Positions 1 to 7,809 of a DNA stretch of 47,087 nucleotides are shown piece after piece. Position 1 is the stretch's first letter. Every line of letters starts with the position of its first letter. The DNA comes from Lachnoclostridium sp. UBA3262 (GTDB lineage Bacteria; Bacillota; Clostridia; Lachnospirales; Lachnospiraceae), in NCBI GenBank assembly GCA_002362575.1, contig DEUM01000015.1, positions 1 to 47,087 on the forward strand. The letters run 5' to 3'. The notes under the pieces are model-generated. The model was not told the origin of the DNA. It saw only the letters and a program-made list of their open reading frames with translations, and did not search any database. A program made the translations under genes and the position numbers.

Positions 1-37
1 CGAAAAAGTACACTTTATCTAAGGAGGAATTTCTAAA

Positions 38-637
38 ATGGCAAAGCAACCTAAATTAGTCACATGTAAACACTGTGGCGAGGAAATTGCGACAGGAGCA
101 AAAGTATGTCCAAAATGTGGGGGCAAAAACAAAAAACCAATTTATAAGCGTCCTTGGTTTATTGTTCTTGTAGTTTTGATAGTTATTGGAGCGATAGGCA
201 GTGCTGGGGGAAAAGATGAATCATCTAATACTGTAAGCAAGGAAAATAATACAACTACAAATGATACTGTTGCGGACAACAAAGATTCAAGCCAAAAGGA
301 AGTAGAGGAAGAAATCAGTTATACCGCTTATAATGTTTCTGAGCTTATGGATGATTTAAACTCCAATGCTATGAAAGCAACTGATAAATATGAGAAACAA
401 TATGTAGAGTTGACTGGAAGATTAAACGTAATTGACAGCAGTGGAAAATATATTTCTATTACACCTGTCGATGATGAGTTTGCAATTATGGGTGTTCAAT
501 GCTATATAAAAAATGATGACCAAAAGACTGCGATTATGGATATGTCCATAGGAGATACAGTTATCGTCAAAGGAAAAATTACTGATGTCGGAGAGGTCAT
601 GGGATATTCTCTTGACATTGATGAAATTAGTAAATAA
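38..637 (+). CDS. Zinc-ribbon, single-pass membrane protein with OB-fold-like C-terminal domain
   Basis: The 199-aa protein opens with a four-cysteine zinc ribbon (CKHCG near residue 10 and CPKCG near residue 24). A short basic segment and one hydrophobic membrane helix (about residues 40-53) follow. Then come a Ser/Thr/Asn/Asp-rich linker and a C-terminal domain of about 110 residues that resembles the tRNA_anti-like OB fold, with the segment YVELTGRLNVID followed by VIVKGKITDVGE. The start is fixed by an AAGGAGGA ribosome site 11 bases upstream. The partner and ligand are unknown; such proteins are common, uncharacterised members of Firmicutes mobile regions. It ends just before the terminator and mobilization region, so it may be cargo of the element or of a neighbouring one. 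Its promoter lies outside the window. Confidence 0.75.
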   Translation: MAKQPKLVTCKHCGEEIATGAKVCPKCGGKNKKPIYKRPWFIVLVVLIVIGAIGSAGGKDESSNTVSKENNTTTNDTVADNKDSSQKEVEEEISYTAYNVSELMDDLNSNAMKATDKYEKQYVELTGRLNVIDSSGKYISITPVDDEFAIMGVQCYIKNDDQKTAIMDMSIGDTVIVKGKITDVGEVMGYSLDIDEISK

Positions 638-638
638 A

Positions 639-690
639 TTCATCCTTTAGCATATGACAGGATATGCTTTGTAAATGAATATTTGTAAAC
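639..690. terminator. Imperfect hairpin after the zinc-ribbon gene
   Basis: An AGCATAT/ATATGCT stem around a 6-base loop is extended by an outer ATTCAT/ATGAAT pairing. It begins right after the stop codon of the zinc-ribbon gene, but the T-run is poor, so it is a weak terminator at best. Confidence 0.35.
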
Positions 691-695
691 TTTTT

Positions 696-737
696 AAACA
701 GACCATTTTACTGGAAAGTAAAGCGGTCTGTTTTTTT
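696..737 (+). terminator. Rho-independent terminator upstream of the mobilization genes
   Basis: AAACAGACC (696-704) pairs with GGTCTGTTT (725-733), and the T-run continues to 737. This is a classical intrinsic terminator isolating the relaxase operon from the upstream gene. Confidence 0.8.
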
Positions 738-839
738 CGGAAGTTTCCAGCGGAAGGTTCTGAAAAAATCGAAGAAGCGGAAAACGAGCGACCGGGAAAA
801 TTACGAGGTTCGGCTTCTTCGGGCGGGAGTACAGAGGGC

Positions 840-1025
840 GGCAAGCCCTTTGTGCAAGGGTACAGGGAGTGCAACATCCCTGTGCGGGTCAAGGGCGGCA
901 GCCTTGCCCAGAGGAGTGTTGCCTGCGACACTCCATACTGGGTTATTACCTGACGCAAAAGCACAGCAAAATGCAGCTTCGCTGCCATTCCCCTTGTGGG
1001 GAAAATCTTGAAGAAACGGAGGGAA
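840..1025 (+). other. Candidate oriT: cluster of inverted repeats upstream of the relaxase
   Basis: Several hairpins lie directly 5' of the relaxase: CCCTT/AAGGG (846-860), CAGGGA/TCCCTG (863-882), and a longer one. In the longer one CCCAG (907-911) and GGAGTGT (913-919) pair with ACACTCC (928-934) and CTGGG (938-942) around an 8-base loop. MOBV relaxases normally nick next to such hairpins just upstream of their own gene. The nick site cannot be fixed by eye. The 393-bp gap from 638 to 1030 otherwise holds only terminators and shows no convincing gene. Confidence 0.5.
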
Positions 1026-1030
1026 ACAGT

Positions 1031-2413
1031 TTGAAATTGACAAAACACAACGGGCGTGCCGGGAAGCATGGCGTTTACAATCCGAAGCACAATGACCGCA
1101 GTTTTGATGTGAGCCACAGCGAACACATTGACGGGGAACGGGCGGAAAGAAATGTCTATTGGGACTGCTATAACGGGTACCGCCGGCTTGCAGAAAAGAA
1201 CAGTGATGAAATCGAAATGGCTTCCACTTTTGAGGAAGTCGAACAGCTTTATTACCGCAACCGCTATACGGATTATACAATCGGGCAGAACGCCCGGAAC
1301 GAAAAGAACCGACACACAGAACGGAACCGCACAACAGACGAAATCCTTAAAAATAAAAAGACCTGCCCAGAGGAAAGTTTACTGCAAATTGGGAAAATAG
1401 AGGAACACGCCCCAGCAGAAACGCTCTTTCTGATTGCAACGGAATTTTTTGCAGAATTTGAACAACGCTTCGGCTCCCATGTCCACATTCTGGACTGGGC
1501 GCTGCACATTGATGAAAGTACGCCCCATATCCATGAACGCCATGTTTTTGACTGTGAAAATCAGTATGGGGAGCTTTGCCCACAGCAGGAAAAGGCTCTG
1601 GAAGCCCTCGGCTTTGAACTGCCGGAGCCGGACAAAAAATCAAGCCGGTACAATAACAGGAAAATGACTTTTGACGCTGCCTGCCGGACTATGCTCTTTG
1701 ATATTTGTAAAAAGCATGGGCTTCATCTGGAGGAAGAACCGGAATACGGCGGTCGCAAATATCTGGAAAAGCAGGACTTCATCTTAGCGAAACAAAAGGA
1801 AGAAATGGCGAAACAGTCCGGTCAGATTGAGTCCCAGAAAACGCTTATTCAAAGCCAGAAACAATCCATTCAATCACAGAGCGATATGATGTATCAGCAG
1901 CGAAAAGCGTTGCAGTTCCAGCAAAGCCGGATTGAAAAACAGGACGCAGCGATTCAGGAGAAAGAAGGAAAGCTGGAAGCATTGACCTTGAAGATTGATG
2001 ATGTGGAATCCCTTATTGATGATGTTTCCGAAATTGCCTATGATAAGGCGGTGGAGGTTGTGAGTGATACTGTCCGGGTGGAAACGCACAGGCAGGACAT
2101 TAAAATGGTGGAGCAGTCCAAAGCATGGGTACTCTCCCCGGAGCGTAAGGCTTCCCAAAAAGAAAGGGAATATGCTGCCGCCCGTCTGGACGGTGTGGTT
2201 ACAAAAATCACAAAAGCCATGCAGACAGCAATGGCAGCGGTTAAGGCTACGCTGATGAAGCCGGAAGTCAGGAAAGCAAATACAGAGCAGATTAAGGAAA
2301 AAGCCAGAACGTCTATCCTTGATAAACTGCATAAAAATCAGGCTGATATTGCCCGGCTTGAAGCGGAAAGGAGAAATACGCTGCCACACAGAAAACAGGA
2401 TATGGAACTTTAA
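1031..2413 (+). CDS. MOBV-family relaxase (Mob/Pre type)
   Basis: The 460-aa relaxase would nick the element's oriT and carry the strand during mobilization. The diagnostic MOBV histidine motif HIDESTPHIH lies at about residues 159-168. The C-terminal half is a long coiled-coil tract rich in Gln, Lys and Glu (about 255-320), usual for this family. The start is set at TTG 1031, because the segment GGAGGG sits 7 bases upstream and the conserved N-terminus (LKLTKHNGRAGKHG) begins there. The frame is open further upstream, but translation there would run through the hairpin zone and look unlike protein. It is the first gene of the mobilization operon, 60 bp before the primase. Confidence 0.88.
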   Translation: MKLTKHNGRAGKHGVYNPKHNDRSFDVSHSEHIDGERAERNVYWDCYNGYRRLAEKNSDEIEMASTFEEVEQLYYRNRYTDYTIGQNARNEKNRHTERNRTTDEILKNKKTCPEESLLQIGKIEEHAPAETLFLIATEFFAEFEQRFGSHVHILDWALHIDESTPHIHERHVFDCENQYGELCPQQEKALEALGFELPEPDKKSSRYNNRKMTFDAACRTMLFDICKKHGLHLEEEPEYGGRKYLEKQDFILAKQKEEMAKQSGQIESQKTLIQSQKQSIQSQSDMMYQQRKALQFQQSRIEKQDAAIQEKEGKLEALTLKIDDVESLIDDVSEIAYDKAVEVVSDTVRVETHRQDIKMVEQSKAWVLSPERKASQKEREYAAARLDGVVTKITKAMQTAMAAVKATLMKPEVRKANTEQIKEKARTSILDKLHKNQADIARLEAERRNTLPHRKQDMEL

Positions 2414-2473
2414 CAGGCACTTGCCATTTTCGATTGAGAATGATGAGTGCCTTTTTATTTTGGAGGTATTGAT

Positions 2474-3154
2474 TTGAATGTGTTTGAAGCAGTAAAGCAG
2501 TCTGCCACGACAAGGCAGGCTGCGGAGCATTACGGAATAAAGGTCAGAAGAAATGGGATGGCGGTCTGTCCATTCCACAATGACAAAAATCCCAGCATGA
2601 AACTGGATAAGCGTTTTCACTGCTTTGGCTGCGGAGCAGACGGGGATGTGATTGATTTTACCGCCCGGCTGTTCGGACTTGGCTTGAAAGAAGCGGCTGA
2701 AAAACTGGCAGATGATTTTTTCATCACTTATGACAGCAGAGGCAGAGCGTCCCTGAAAGAATCTGTCCGGGCAAAGCTAAAACTGGCACAGAAAAAGCAG
2801 TCCAGACAGGAAGAGAGGGACTGTTGCCGGGTGTTGTGCGACTATCTCCATTCCCTGTATGAATGGAAAAAAAGATATGCTCCGAAGCCGGAAGATACCG
2901 AATGGAATCCGTTGTTTGTGGAAGCATTGCAGCGGACTTCTTATGTGGAGTATCTTCTGGATATATTTCTCTTTGGGGATACGGAAGAAAAAGAATGGAT
3001 TGTACGGGAGCATGGAAAGGAGGTCAGAAAACTTGGAGAACGATTATCAGAAATCAACAGAAACCGGGGAAGAAACAATGTTACCGACATCAGGGAACAC
3101 CGAACCGGCAGGGAGCGTGGCAGAAGTCCGGGATATGCTGGAGCTGAACGATAA
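2474..3154 (+). CDS. CHC2 zinc-finger DNA primase-like protein
   Basis: The 226-aa protein has a DnaG-type CHC2 zinc-binding module near the N-terminus: C32-P-F-H35 and C50-F-G-C53, followed by GDVIDF. The rest is a charged region without an obvious TOPRIM catalytic domain, so it is shorter than DnaG and probably works with the adjacent VapE-like helicase in element replication. The start is TTG 2474, with GGAGG 7 bases upstream. The gene overlaps the next one by about 120 bp if the helicase starts at TTG 3033. Such primase/helicase pairs are typical of Firmicutes mobilizable elements. Confidence 0.85.
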   Translation: MNVFEAVKQSATTRQAAEHYGIKVRRNGMAVCPFHNDKNPSMKLDKRFHCFGCGADGDVIDFTARLFGLGLKEAAEKLADDFFITYDSRGRASLKESVRAKLKLAQKKQSRQEERDCCRVLCDYLHSLYEWKKRYAPKPEDTEWNPLFVEALQRTSYVEYLLDIFLFGDTEEKEWIVREHGKEVRKLGERLSEINRNRGRNNVTDIREHRTGRERGRSPGYAGAER

Positions 3155-4436
3155 AGGGAATGTGAAGAATACGATTGGGAACTGCCTGACGGTCTTTCAG
3201 TATGACCCGGTATTGTCCCATGCAGTCCGCTACAACCTGCTGACAGAGCGTGTGGACGTTGGAAAGCCACTGTGGTGGGTAAAGAACTCCCCTGCCCTTA
3301 CGGACACTGATATATGTTATTTCATGTACTATCTGGAAAAGAATTACGGTCTTACCAGTGAGAAAAATATCCAGAAGGCAATCCGGCTGACCGCCGACCA
3401 GAACCGCTACCACCCGGTAAGGGATTACTTAAATTCCCTCTGCTGGGACGGGAAAGAACGTATCAGTCACGCCCTTTCCCATTTTCTTGGTGCGGAAGAA
3501 AGCGGTTACTGTCGGGAAGCCTTGCGGCTTTTCATGCTGGGTGCAATCCGCCGGGTATTTGAGCCGGGATGTAAATTTGAGGTCATGCTCTGTCTGGTGG
3601 GCGGTCAGGGTGCCGGAAAATCCACCTTTTTCCGTCTGCTTGCAGCCAAAGATGACTGGTTTACAGATGATTTGAAGAAGCTGGATGATGACAATGTTTA
3701 CCGCAAATTGCAGGGGCACTGGATTATTGAAATGTCGGAAATGCTTGCTACCGCCAATGCAAAGAGCATAGAGGAAATCAAATCTTTTCTGAGCCGGTCA
3801 AAGGAAGTCTATAAAGTTCCCTATGATACGCACCCGGCTGACCGTATGCGTCAGTGCGTGTTTGGGGGAACATCCAACACCATAGACTTTCTCCCTCTTG
3901 ACCGAACCGGGAATCGGCGTTTCCTGCCGGTCATGGTGGAGCCGGACAAGGCAGAGGTTCATATCCTTGCGGATGAAGCCGGTTCAAGGGAATATATTGG
4001 GCAGATGTGGGCGGAAGCAATGAATATTTACCGGAGAGGGGACTATTCCCTTTCTTTTTCCCCTGCCATGCAGGACTATCTGAAAGAATATCAGGCTGTT
4101 TTTATGCCAGAGGATACAAAGGCTGGCATGATACAGGAATTTCTGGATGATTTTAAGGGAAATATGGTCTGCTCCAAACAGCTTTACAAAGAAGCTCTGA
4201 ACCATGCCTTTGAAGAACCGAAGCAATGGGAAATCCGGGAAATCAACGATATTATGAACCACTCTGTTTCCGGCTGGCAGGCATTTAAGAATCCCAGACG
4301 CTTTCCCGGATATGGCAGACAGAAAGGCTGGGAACGTGCAACCGGCACTGACAATCTGCTTGGGAATGGAACAGAGGGTTTTACGGAACTGACAGAGGAA
4401 GAAGCCCGTCAGATGGAGCTTGTCTTTGAAAAATAG
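3033..4436 (+). CDS. VirE/VapE-family P-loop replication helicase
   Basis: The 467-aa protein belongs to the virulence-associated E family, a superfamily 3-like helicase often paired with a primase on phages and islands. The Walker A motif GGQGAGKS lies near residue 190, and the Walker B-like segment HWIIEMSEM about 40 residues later. The sensor-like GTSN and the RTGNRRFLPV motif typical of the family follow. I place the start at TTG 3033 because an AAAGGAGGT site lies 8-9 bases upstream; ATG 3078, with a weaker GGGGAA site, is the alternative. The name is historical and virulence is not implied. No terminator follows directly; a 244-bp gap leads to the small gene at 4681. Confidence 0.87.
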   Translation: MENDYQKSTETGEETMLPTSGNTEPAGSVAEVRDMLELNDKGNVKNTIGNCLTVFQYDPVLSHAVRYNLLTERVDVGKPLWWVKNSPALTDTDICYFMYYLEKNYGLTSEKNIQKAIRLTADQNRYHPVRDYLNSLCWDGKERISHALSHFLGAEESGYCREALRLFMLGAIRRVFEPGCKFEVMLCLVGGQGAGKSTFFRLLAAKDDWFTDDLKKLDDDNVYRKLQGHWIIEMSEMLATANAKSIEEIKSFLSRSKEVYKVPYDTHPADRMRQCVFGGTSNTIDFLPLDRTGNRRFLPVMVEPDKAEVHILADEAGSREYIGQMWAEAMNIYRRGDYSLSFSPAMQDYLKEYQAVFMPEDTKAGMIQEFLDDFKGNMVCSKQLYKEALNHAFEEPKQWEIREINDIMNHSVSGWQAFKNPRRFPGYGRQKGWERATGTDNLLGNGTEGFTELTEEEARQMELVFEK

Positions 4437-4680
4437 GAACGGGTTGCAGGTCTGGTTCATGCTTCGTTGCAGGGCATGTTGTCGGGGAAATTTCCTTGAT
4501 TTTGCAAGGTATTTGCTGTACCGGCAACCATAACAACCAAATAATAATAAAAAAAGAAAACAGGAACAGATACAACCATAACTGCCTGACAAAACAGGAA
4601 TCTGCATTTTTTTACGTCCGTTGCCGGACTTCGTTGCAGCTTCTTCCTTGTCGGGCATATTTTTTCGGGAGGAAATGCCT

Positions 4681-4845
4681 ATGGCAGAAAAAAAGAAGAA
4701 AGACAGTACAGGAAACAATAAGGTGCAGTTTATTGTGGTGCGTGAGTTTGCCGGAAAGCAGACCATGAAAGAAGCCTTTGAACATCTGATTGAAAAGCAG
4801 ACATGTAGACAGTTTGAAGAATGGCTGGATAAAAAAGCGTCATAA
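4681..4845 (+). CDS. 54-aa element-encoded protein, possibly TnpW-like
   Basis: The small protein has a lysine-rich start followed by one strand-helix unit (VQFIVVREFAGKQTMKEAFE, then a second short helix). The ribosome site GGAGGA (4668-4673) is 7 bases from ATG 4681, so this start is preferred to ATG 4675, which is too close. Small proteins of this layout sit just upstream of large serine recombinases in Tn4451-like elements, where one is called TnpW. The pattern (strand, then a Lys/Thr turn, then helix) is similar, but I cannot confirm homology by eye. Function is unknown; a regulatory or excision-helper role is only inference from position. Confidence 0.6.
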   Translation: MAEKKKKDSTGNNKVQFIVVREFAGKQTMKEAFEHLIEKQTCRQFEEWLDKKAS

Positions 4846-4850
4846 AAAGG

Positions 4851-4879
4851 TTGAAATACGGGCAGGGGCATGGTATTAT
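4851..4879 (+). promoter_or_regulatory. Promoter of the serine recombinase gene
   Basis: TTGAAA (4851-4856), a 17-base spacer and TATTAT (4874-4879), with an overlapping TATAAT just after, form a good sigma-A promoter. It lies 38 bases before the recombinase ATG and after the stop of the small upstream gene. Confidence 0.65.
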
Positions 4880-4897
4880 AATAGTGTCATGTCCCTG
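4863..4897. promoter_or_regulatory. Inverted repeat spanning the recombinase -10 box (operator candidate)
   Basis: CAGGGGCATG (4863-4872) and CATGTCCCTG (4888-4897) are 10-bp arms with one mismatch around a 15-base centre holding the -10 box. The position suggests a repressor operator or an autoregulatory recombinase site. Binding is inference. Confidence 0.5.
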
Positions 4898-4916
4898 TTC
4901 ATAGAAGGAGAACACT

Positions 4917-6560
4917 ATGAACAGGAAATCAAAACCAAATCAGAAAATAACTGCCCTTTATTGCAGGCTGTCCCTTGAGGATGGCGGGAACACCGAGAGC
5001 ATGAGTATCAGCAACCAGAAACTTATGCTTACTGAATATGCTGAAAAAAACGGGATGTTCCAGTATGAATATTACGTGGATGACGGTTATACGGGGAGGA
5101 ACTTCAACCGCCCCTCTTTCCAGCGGATGATAACTGACATTGAAGCCGGGAAAATCGGCTGTGTCATTACCAAAGACCTTTCAAGGCTTGGCAGGAATTA
5201 TATTGAAGCCGGCAGTTATATCGAAATCTTTTTCCCAAAACACAAAGTAAGGTATATCGCAATTACAGATGGCGTGGACAGCCTGACAAGGCAGGAAATG
5301 GACATCACTCCGTTTAAAAATATCCTGAATGACATGTACAGCCGGGACATTTCAAAGAAAGTGCTGGCGGGGCGTATGACACGCTCCAGACAGGGGAAAT
5401 TTGGGGGAGGACAGCCGCCGCTTGGTCTGATGCGTGACCCGGAGGATAACGGTCATCTGATTATAGACCCGGAAACCGCCCCGGTTATCCGGCATATCTA
5501 TGATCTTGCCCTTGACGGACTGGGGTGTATGCGGATTGCAAAACGGCTTATGGAAGAAAAAATCCCTATCACAAGAGTAAAAAGCGGTACGAACTGTGAT
5601 GTGAATTACTATTCGTGGGGCAGTTCAAGAATTAACCATATCCTGCGGAACCCGTTCTACAAAGGCTCCCATTTAGTCTGCCGAACACACCAGAAAGGTA
5701 TCCGTTCCAACACTTATGACATTATTGCCAGAGAGGATTGGGAAGTGATTGATAACTGCCATGAAGCAATCATCTCACCGCAGGAGTGGGAACGGGTACA
5801 GGAAATCATTGACCGCAGACCGCCGGTCATGCAGGGCAATAATTGTCCGTTTTACAATCTTTTTCATGGCATTGTCTACTGTGCCACCTGTGGGAAATCC
5901 ATGCAGGTGCGTTATGAAAAAGTGGGAAGAACCGGAAAAAACCGGTTTACGGGGGAAGAACGGGAACCCATTGACAAAGCCTATTATATCTGCCAGACCT
6001 ACAATCGGTTAGGGAAAAATGCCTGCACCAGCCACAAAATAGAAGCAAGGGATTTGTATAACCTTGTTTTGAATGATATTCAGGAGCTGTCCGCTATGGC
6101 ACTGAAAGACGCTGATATGTTCTACCAGCGGTTGAGCAGACGCATGGAACACCGCTATCTTGCTGATATTTCAGAAATCAAAAAGGAACTGGCACAGATA
6201 GAGGCAAGAAATAAAGAGATTGATGATATGTTTTTCAGCCTTTATACCGACAAGTCAAAAGGCATATTGACGGAGCAGCGTTTTATGAAGCTGACAGCGG
6301 CTTTGGAAACAGAACAGGAACAGAATCAATGCCGGGGACAGGAACTTACGCTGATGATGCGGCAGTCTGACGGACAGGAAAACGATGTAAAATCTTTTAT
6401 CAAGGAAATCCGGCAGTACGCCACAATCAAGGAGCTGGACGAAGCGGTGCTGAACCGTCTTGTTGACCGTATTCTGATAGGCGAAGTCAGAAAAGAGGGC
6501 AGGCAGAAGTATCAGGAAGTCAAAATCATCTATAACTTTGTTGGAGAAATTCAGGAATAA
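4917..6560 (+). CDS. Large serine recombinase (TnpX/TndX-like) of the mobilizable element
   Basis: The 547-aa site-specific recombinase would integrate and excise the element. The N-terminal resolvase domain has the catalytic serine in YCRLS (Ser19) and the DLSRLGRNY arginine motif near residue 88. A recombinase domain follows (about 165-300). Next is a zinc ribbon with CATCG near residue 322 and a second cysteine pair about 45-55 residues later, then a coiled coil (about 410-490). Length and order match TnpX/TndX-type transposases. The start ATG has AAGGAGAA 7 bases upstream. It has its own promoter with an overlapping inverted repeat and is the last gene of the element, as expected for a recombinase near an att site. 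Confidence 0.92.
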   Translation: MNRKSKPNQKITALYCRLSLEDGGNTESMSISNQKLMLTEYAEKNGMFQYEYYVDDGYTGRNFNRPSFQRMITDIEAGKIGCVITKDLSRLGRNYIEAGSYIEIFFPKHKVRYIAITDGVDSLTRQEMDITPFKNILNDMYSRDISKKVLAGRMTRSRQGKFGGGQPPLGLMRDPEDNGHLIIDPETAPVIRHIYDLALDGLGCMRIAKRLMEEKIPITRVKSGTNCDVNYYSWGSSRINHILRNPFYKGSHLVCRTHQKGIRSNTYDIIAREDWEVIDNCHEAIISPQEWERVQEIIDRRPPVMQGNNCPFYNLFHGIVYCATCGKSMQVRYEKVGRTGKNRFTGEEREPIDKAYYICQTYNRLGKNACTSHKIEARDLYNLVLNDIQELSAMALKDADMFYQRLSRRMEHRYLADISEIKKELAQIEARNKEIDDMFFSLYTDKSKGILTEQRFMKLTAALETEQEQNQCRGQELTLMMRQSDGQENDVKSFIKEIRQYATIKELDEAVLNRLVDRILIGEVRKEGRQKYQEVKIIYNFVGEIQE

Positions 6561-6575
6561 TGGAATAAATGAGTT

Positions 6576-6607
6576 CATAACCTCTCACCTGATGGTGGGA
6601 GGTTATG
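6576..6607. terminator. Strong 14-bp hairpin after the recombinase
   Basis: CATAACCTCTCACC (6576-6589) pairs with GGTGGGAGGTTATG (6594-6607) around a 4-base loop, with one G-T pair. There is no T-run, so it may be a terminator needing help, an mRNA 3' stabiliser, or part of the element end. Confidence 0.5.
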
Positions 6608-6639
6608 CATTGTCAGAAACTATTTCATTAAAATAAAAA

Positions 6640-6670
6640 ATACGGAAACAATGCGGGCACCGTTTCCGCT
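6640..6670 (-). terminator. Intrinsic terminator of the Abi-family gene
   Basis: On the minus strand CGGAAAC pairs with GTTTCCG (6662-6668 with 6643-6649 in plus coordinates), followed by a T-rich stretch. It lies 62 bases beyond the stop of the minus-strand Abi gene. Confidence 0.6.
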
Positions 6671-6731
6671 AAAAAACCATTGTTTTTTGTTCGTCAATGA
6701 CTATTATACCACCATTCTGTCAAAAATCAAT

Positions 6732-7673
6732 CTATTTTCGATATTTGTTGCAAAGGTAAGATATGGTTTTTGAAACAAAGCGGTAGCTTTCCATGATAGT
6801 ATCGTTCTTTTCAAAATATATTTTATGTCTTGACATCCGATTTGTGAACAGTTCATTCAGTTCGCTGATGCCCTTTTGTTTCATACCTTTGCTTTTAATG
6901 AGCCGGACATACACATATACTAAACAGATAAAATCATGGATAACGGGATTGCTCATCCATTTTTCTTTTTGGTTTTGTGATATGGTTTTTATTTTAGCAA
7001 GCTCGGTCTGTATTTCTTTGGTTTTGTGGATTGTGATATGATAAGGCGCTTTCAGGCTGTTCAGCAGGCAGTTGTTATGTGCAGCCGCATTCCGCAAAAA
7101 TTTGACAGACCAGAGGAAACTGCTGTAATCTTCTGGAGATTTGTAAATGGAATAATATAGCTGGTATAAATCAATAAATTTTCCAAAAGACAATACTTCG
7201 ACAATTTCCCACATGGCATAGCTGTCATCCGCTTCCTTTCGTTTCCTGATAAGGTCGCTGGCGGCAGAATTGCCAATTTTATCATACAAATCTTTCCGTC
7301 TTGTATAATCTGTATCCAGATATTTCTGGACAATCGAATATCCGTCCTCATCAGCATTATTGCTTAAATCAAACAAAATCTTTGTTTTTAAAGCGTGTTC
7401 AATATCAAGTGCCATAGAAAGTATCAGTTTACGCAAATGCATATCCAGAGTAGACAGTTCCTGCAAATAAGAAAAGTCGAGGTTCACATATTGACCGGCT
7501 TTTGCAGGGATTCGATATTTCTCATAATTTTTCCCATATGACTTGAGTTTAAAATAATAATTATTGTGCCTTAAAAAATCAGCGGCTTCTTTTTCTGAAA
7601 CATATTGGAAGGTTATGTTCTTACTTTTCATGTCCTCAATTTGTTCTTCTATCGTTAGCTTTGGCTTCTTCAT
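6732..7673 (-). CDS. Abi_2-family (AbiD/AbiF-like) abortive infection protein
   Basis: The 313-aa protein matches the Abi_2 family of phage-defence proteins. The N-terminus is KKPKLTIEEQIEDMK, then the family's FLRHNNYYFKLKSYG segment near residue 35. The helical core contains LDMHLRKLILSMALDIEHALK, and a RNAAAHNN motif lies near residue 203. R-x4-H-like motifs of this kind are shared with HEPN RNases, so RNase activity is plausible but not shown. The start at ATG 7673 has a GGGGAA site; the frame extends 17 codons further without a ribosome site. It is monocistronic, AT-rich and on the opposite strand to the mobilizable element. It may be element cargo or an independent defence gene at the integration hotspot. 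Confidence 0.82.
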   Translation of the reverse strand: MKKPKLTIEEQIEDMKSKNITFQYVSEKEAADFLRHNNYYFKLKSYGKNYEKYRIPAKAGQYVNLDFSYLQELSTLDMHLRKLILSMALDIEHALKTKILFDLSNNADEDGYSIVQKYLDTDYTRRKDLYDKIGNSAASDLIRKRKEADDSYAMWEIVEVLSFGKFIDLYQLYYSIYKSPEDYSSFLWSVKFLRNAAAHNNCLLNSLKAPYHITIHKTKEIQTELAKIKTISQNQKEKWMSNPVIHDFICLVYVYVRLIKSKGMKQKGISELNELFTNRMSRHKIYFEKNDTIMESYRFVSKTISYLCNKYRK

Positions 7674-7809
7674 AATATAAAATTCCCCAATGGTTATTGT
7701 TCTGTCTGAGATAGAGATTATCACAAAAGCCTTAATTCGACAATATTATTCGATAAAAATTCAATTCATCACTTGACAATGTGGCAAAGAAAAGATGACA
7801 GGTTATGAG

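Larger units (their letters stand above)
639..6610 (+). mobile_element. Integrative mobilizable element (MOBV relaxase, primase/helicase, large serine recombinase)
   Basis: Five same-strand genes form a standard minimal mobilizable element: MOBV relaxase, CHC2 primase, VirE/VapE-like helicase, a small protein and a large serine recombinase. No conjugation (type IV secretion) genes and no recognisable cargo are present, so transfer would depend on a helper element. The outer ends are not resolved. Large serine recombinases leave only a very short core repeat, and I could not identify attL or attR by eye. The limits given run from the end of the zinc-ribbon gene to the hairpin after the recombinase and are approximate. 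Confidence 0.7.

Noticed and set aside
869..1030. Upstream extension of the relaxase frame from 869
   Set aside because: It runs through the hairpin-rich putative oriT and gives unlikely sequence; TTG 1031 has the ribosome site and the family N-terminus.
6690..6730. TTGACA and TATAAT on the minus strand just beyond the Abi gene stop
   Set aside because: They are only 9 bases apart, too close for a sigma-A promoter.
639..6730. Attachment-site direct repeats at the ends of the mobilizable element
   Set aside because: No convincing repeat pair could be found by eye; large serine recombinases may leave only a two-base core, so ends need an empty-site comparison.
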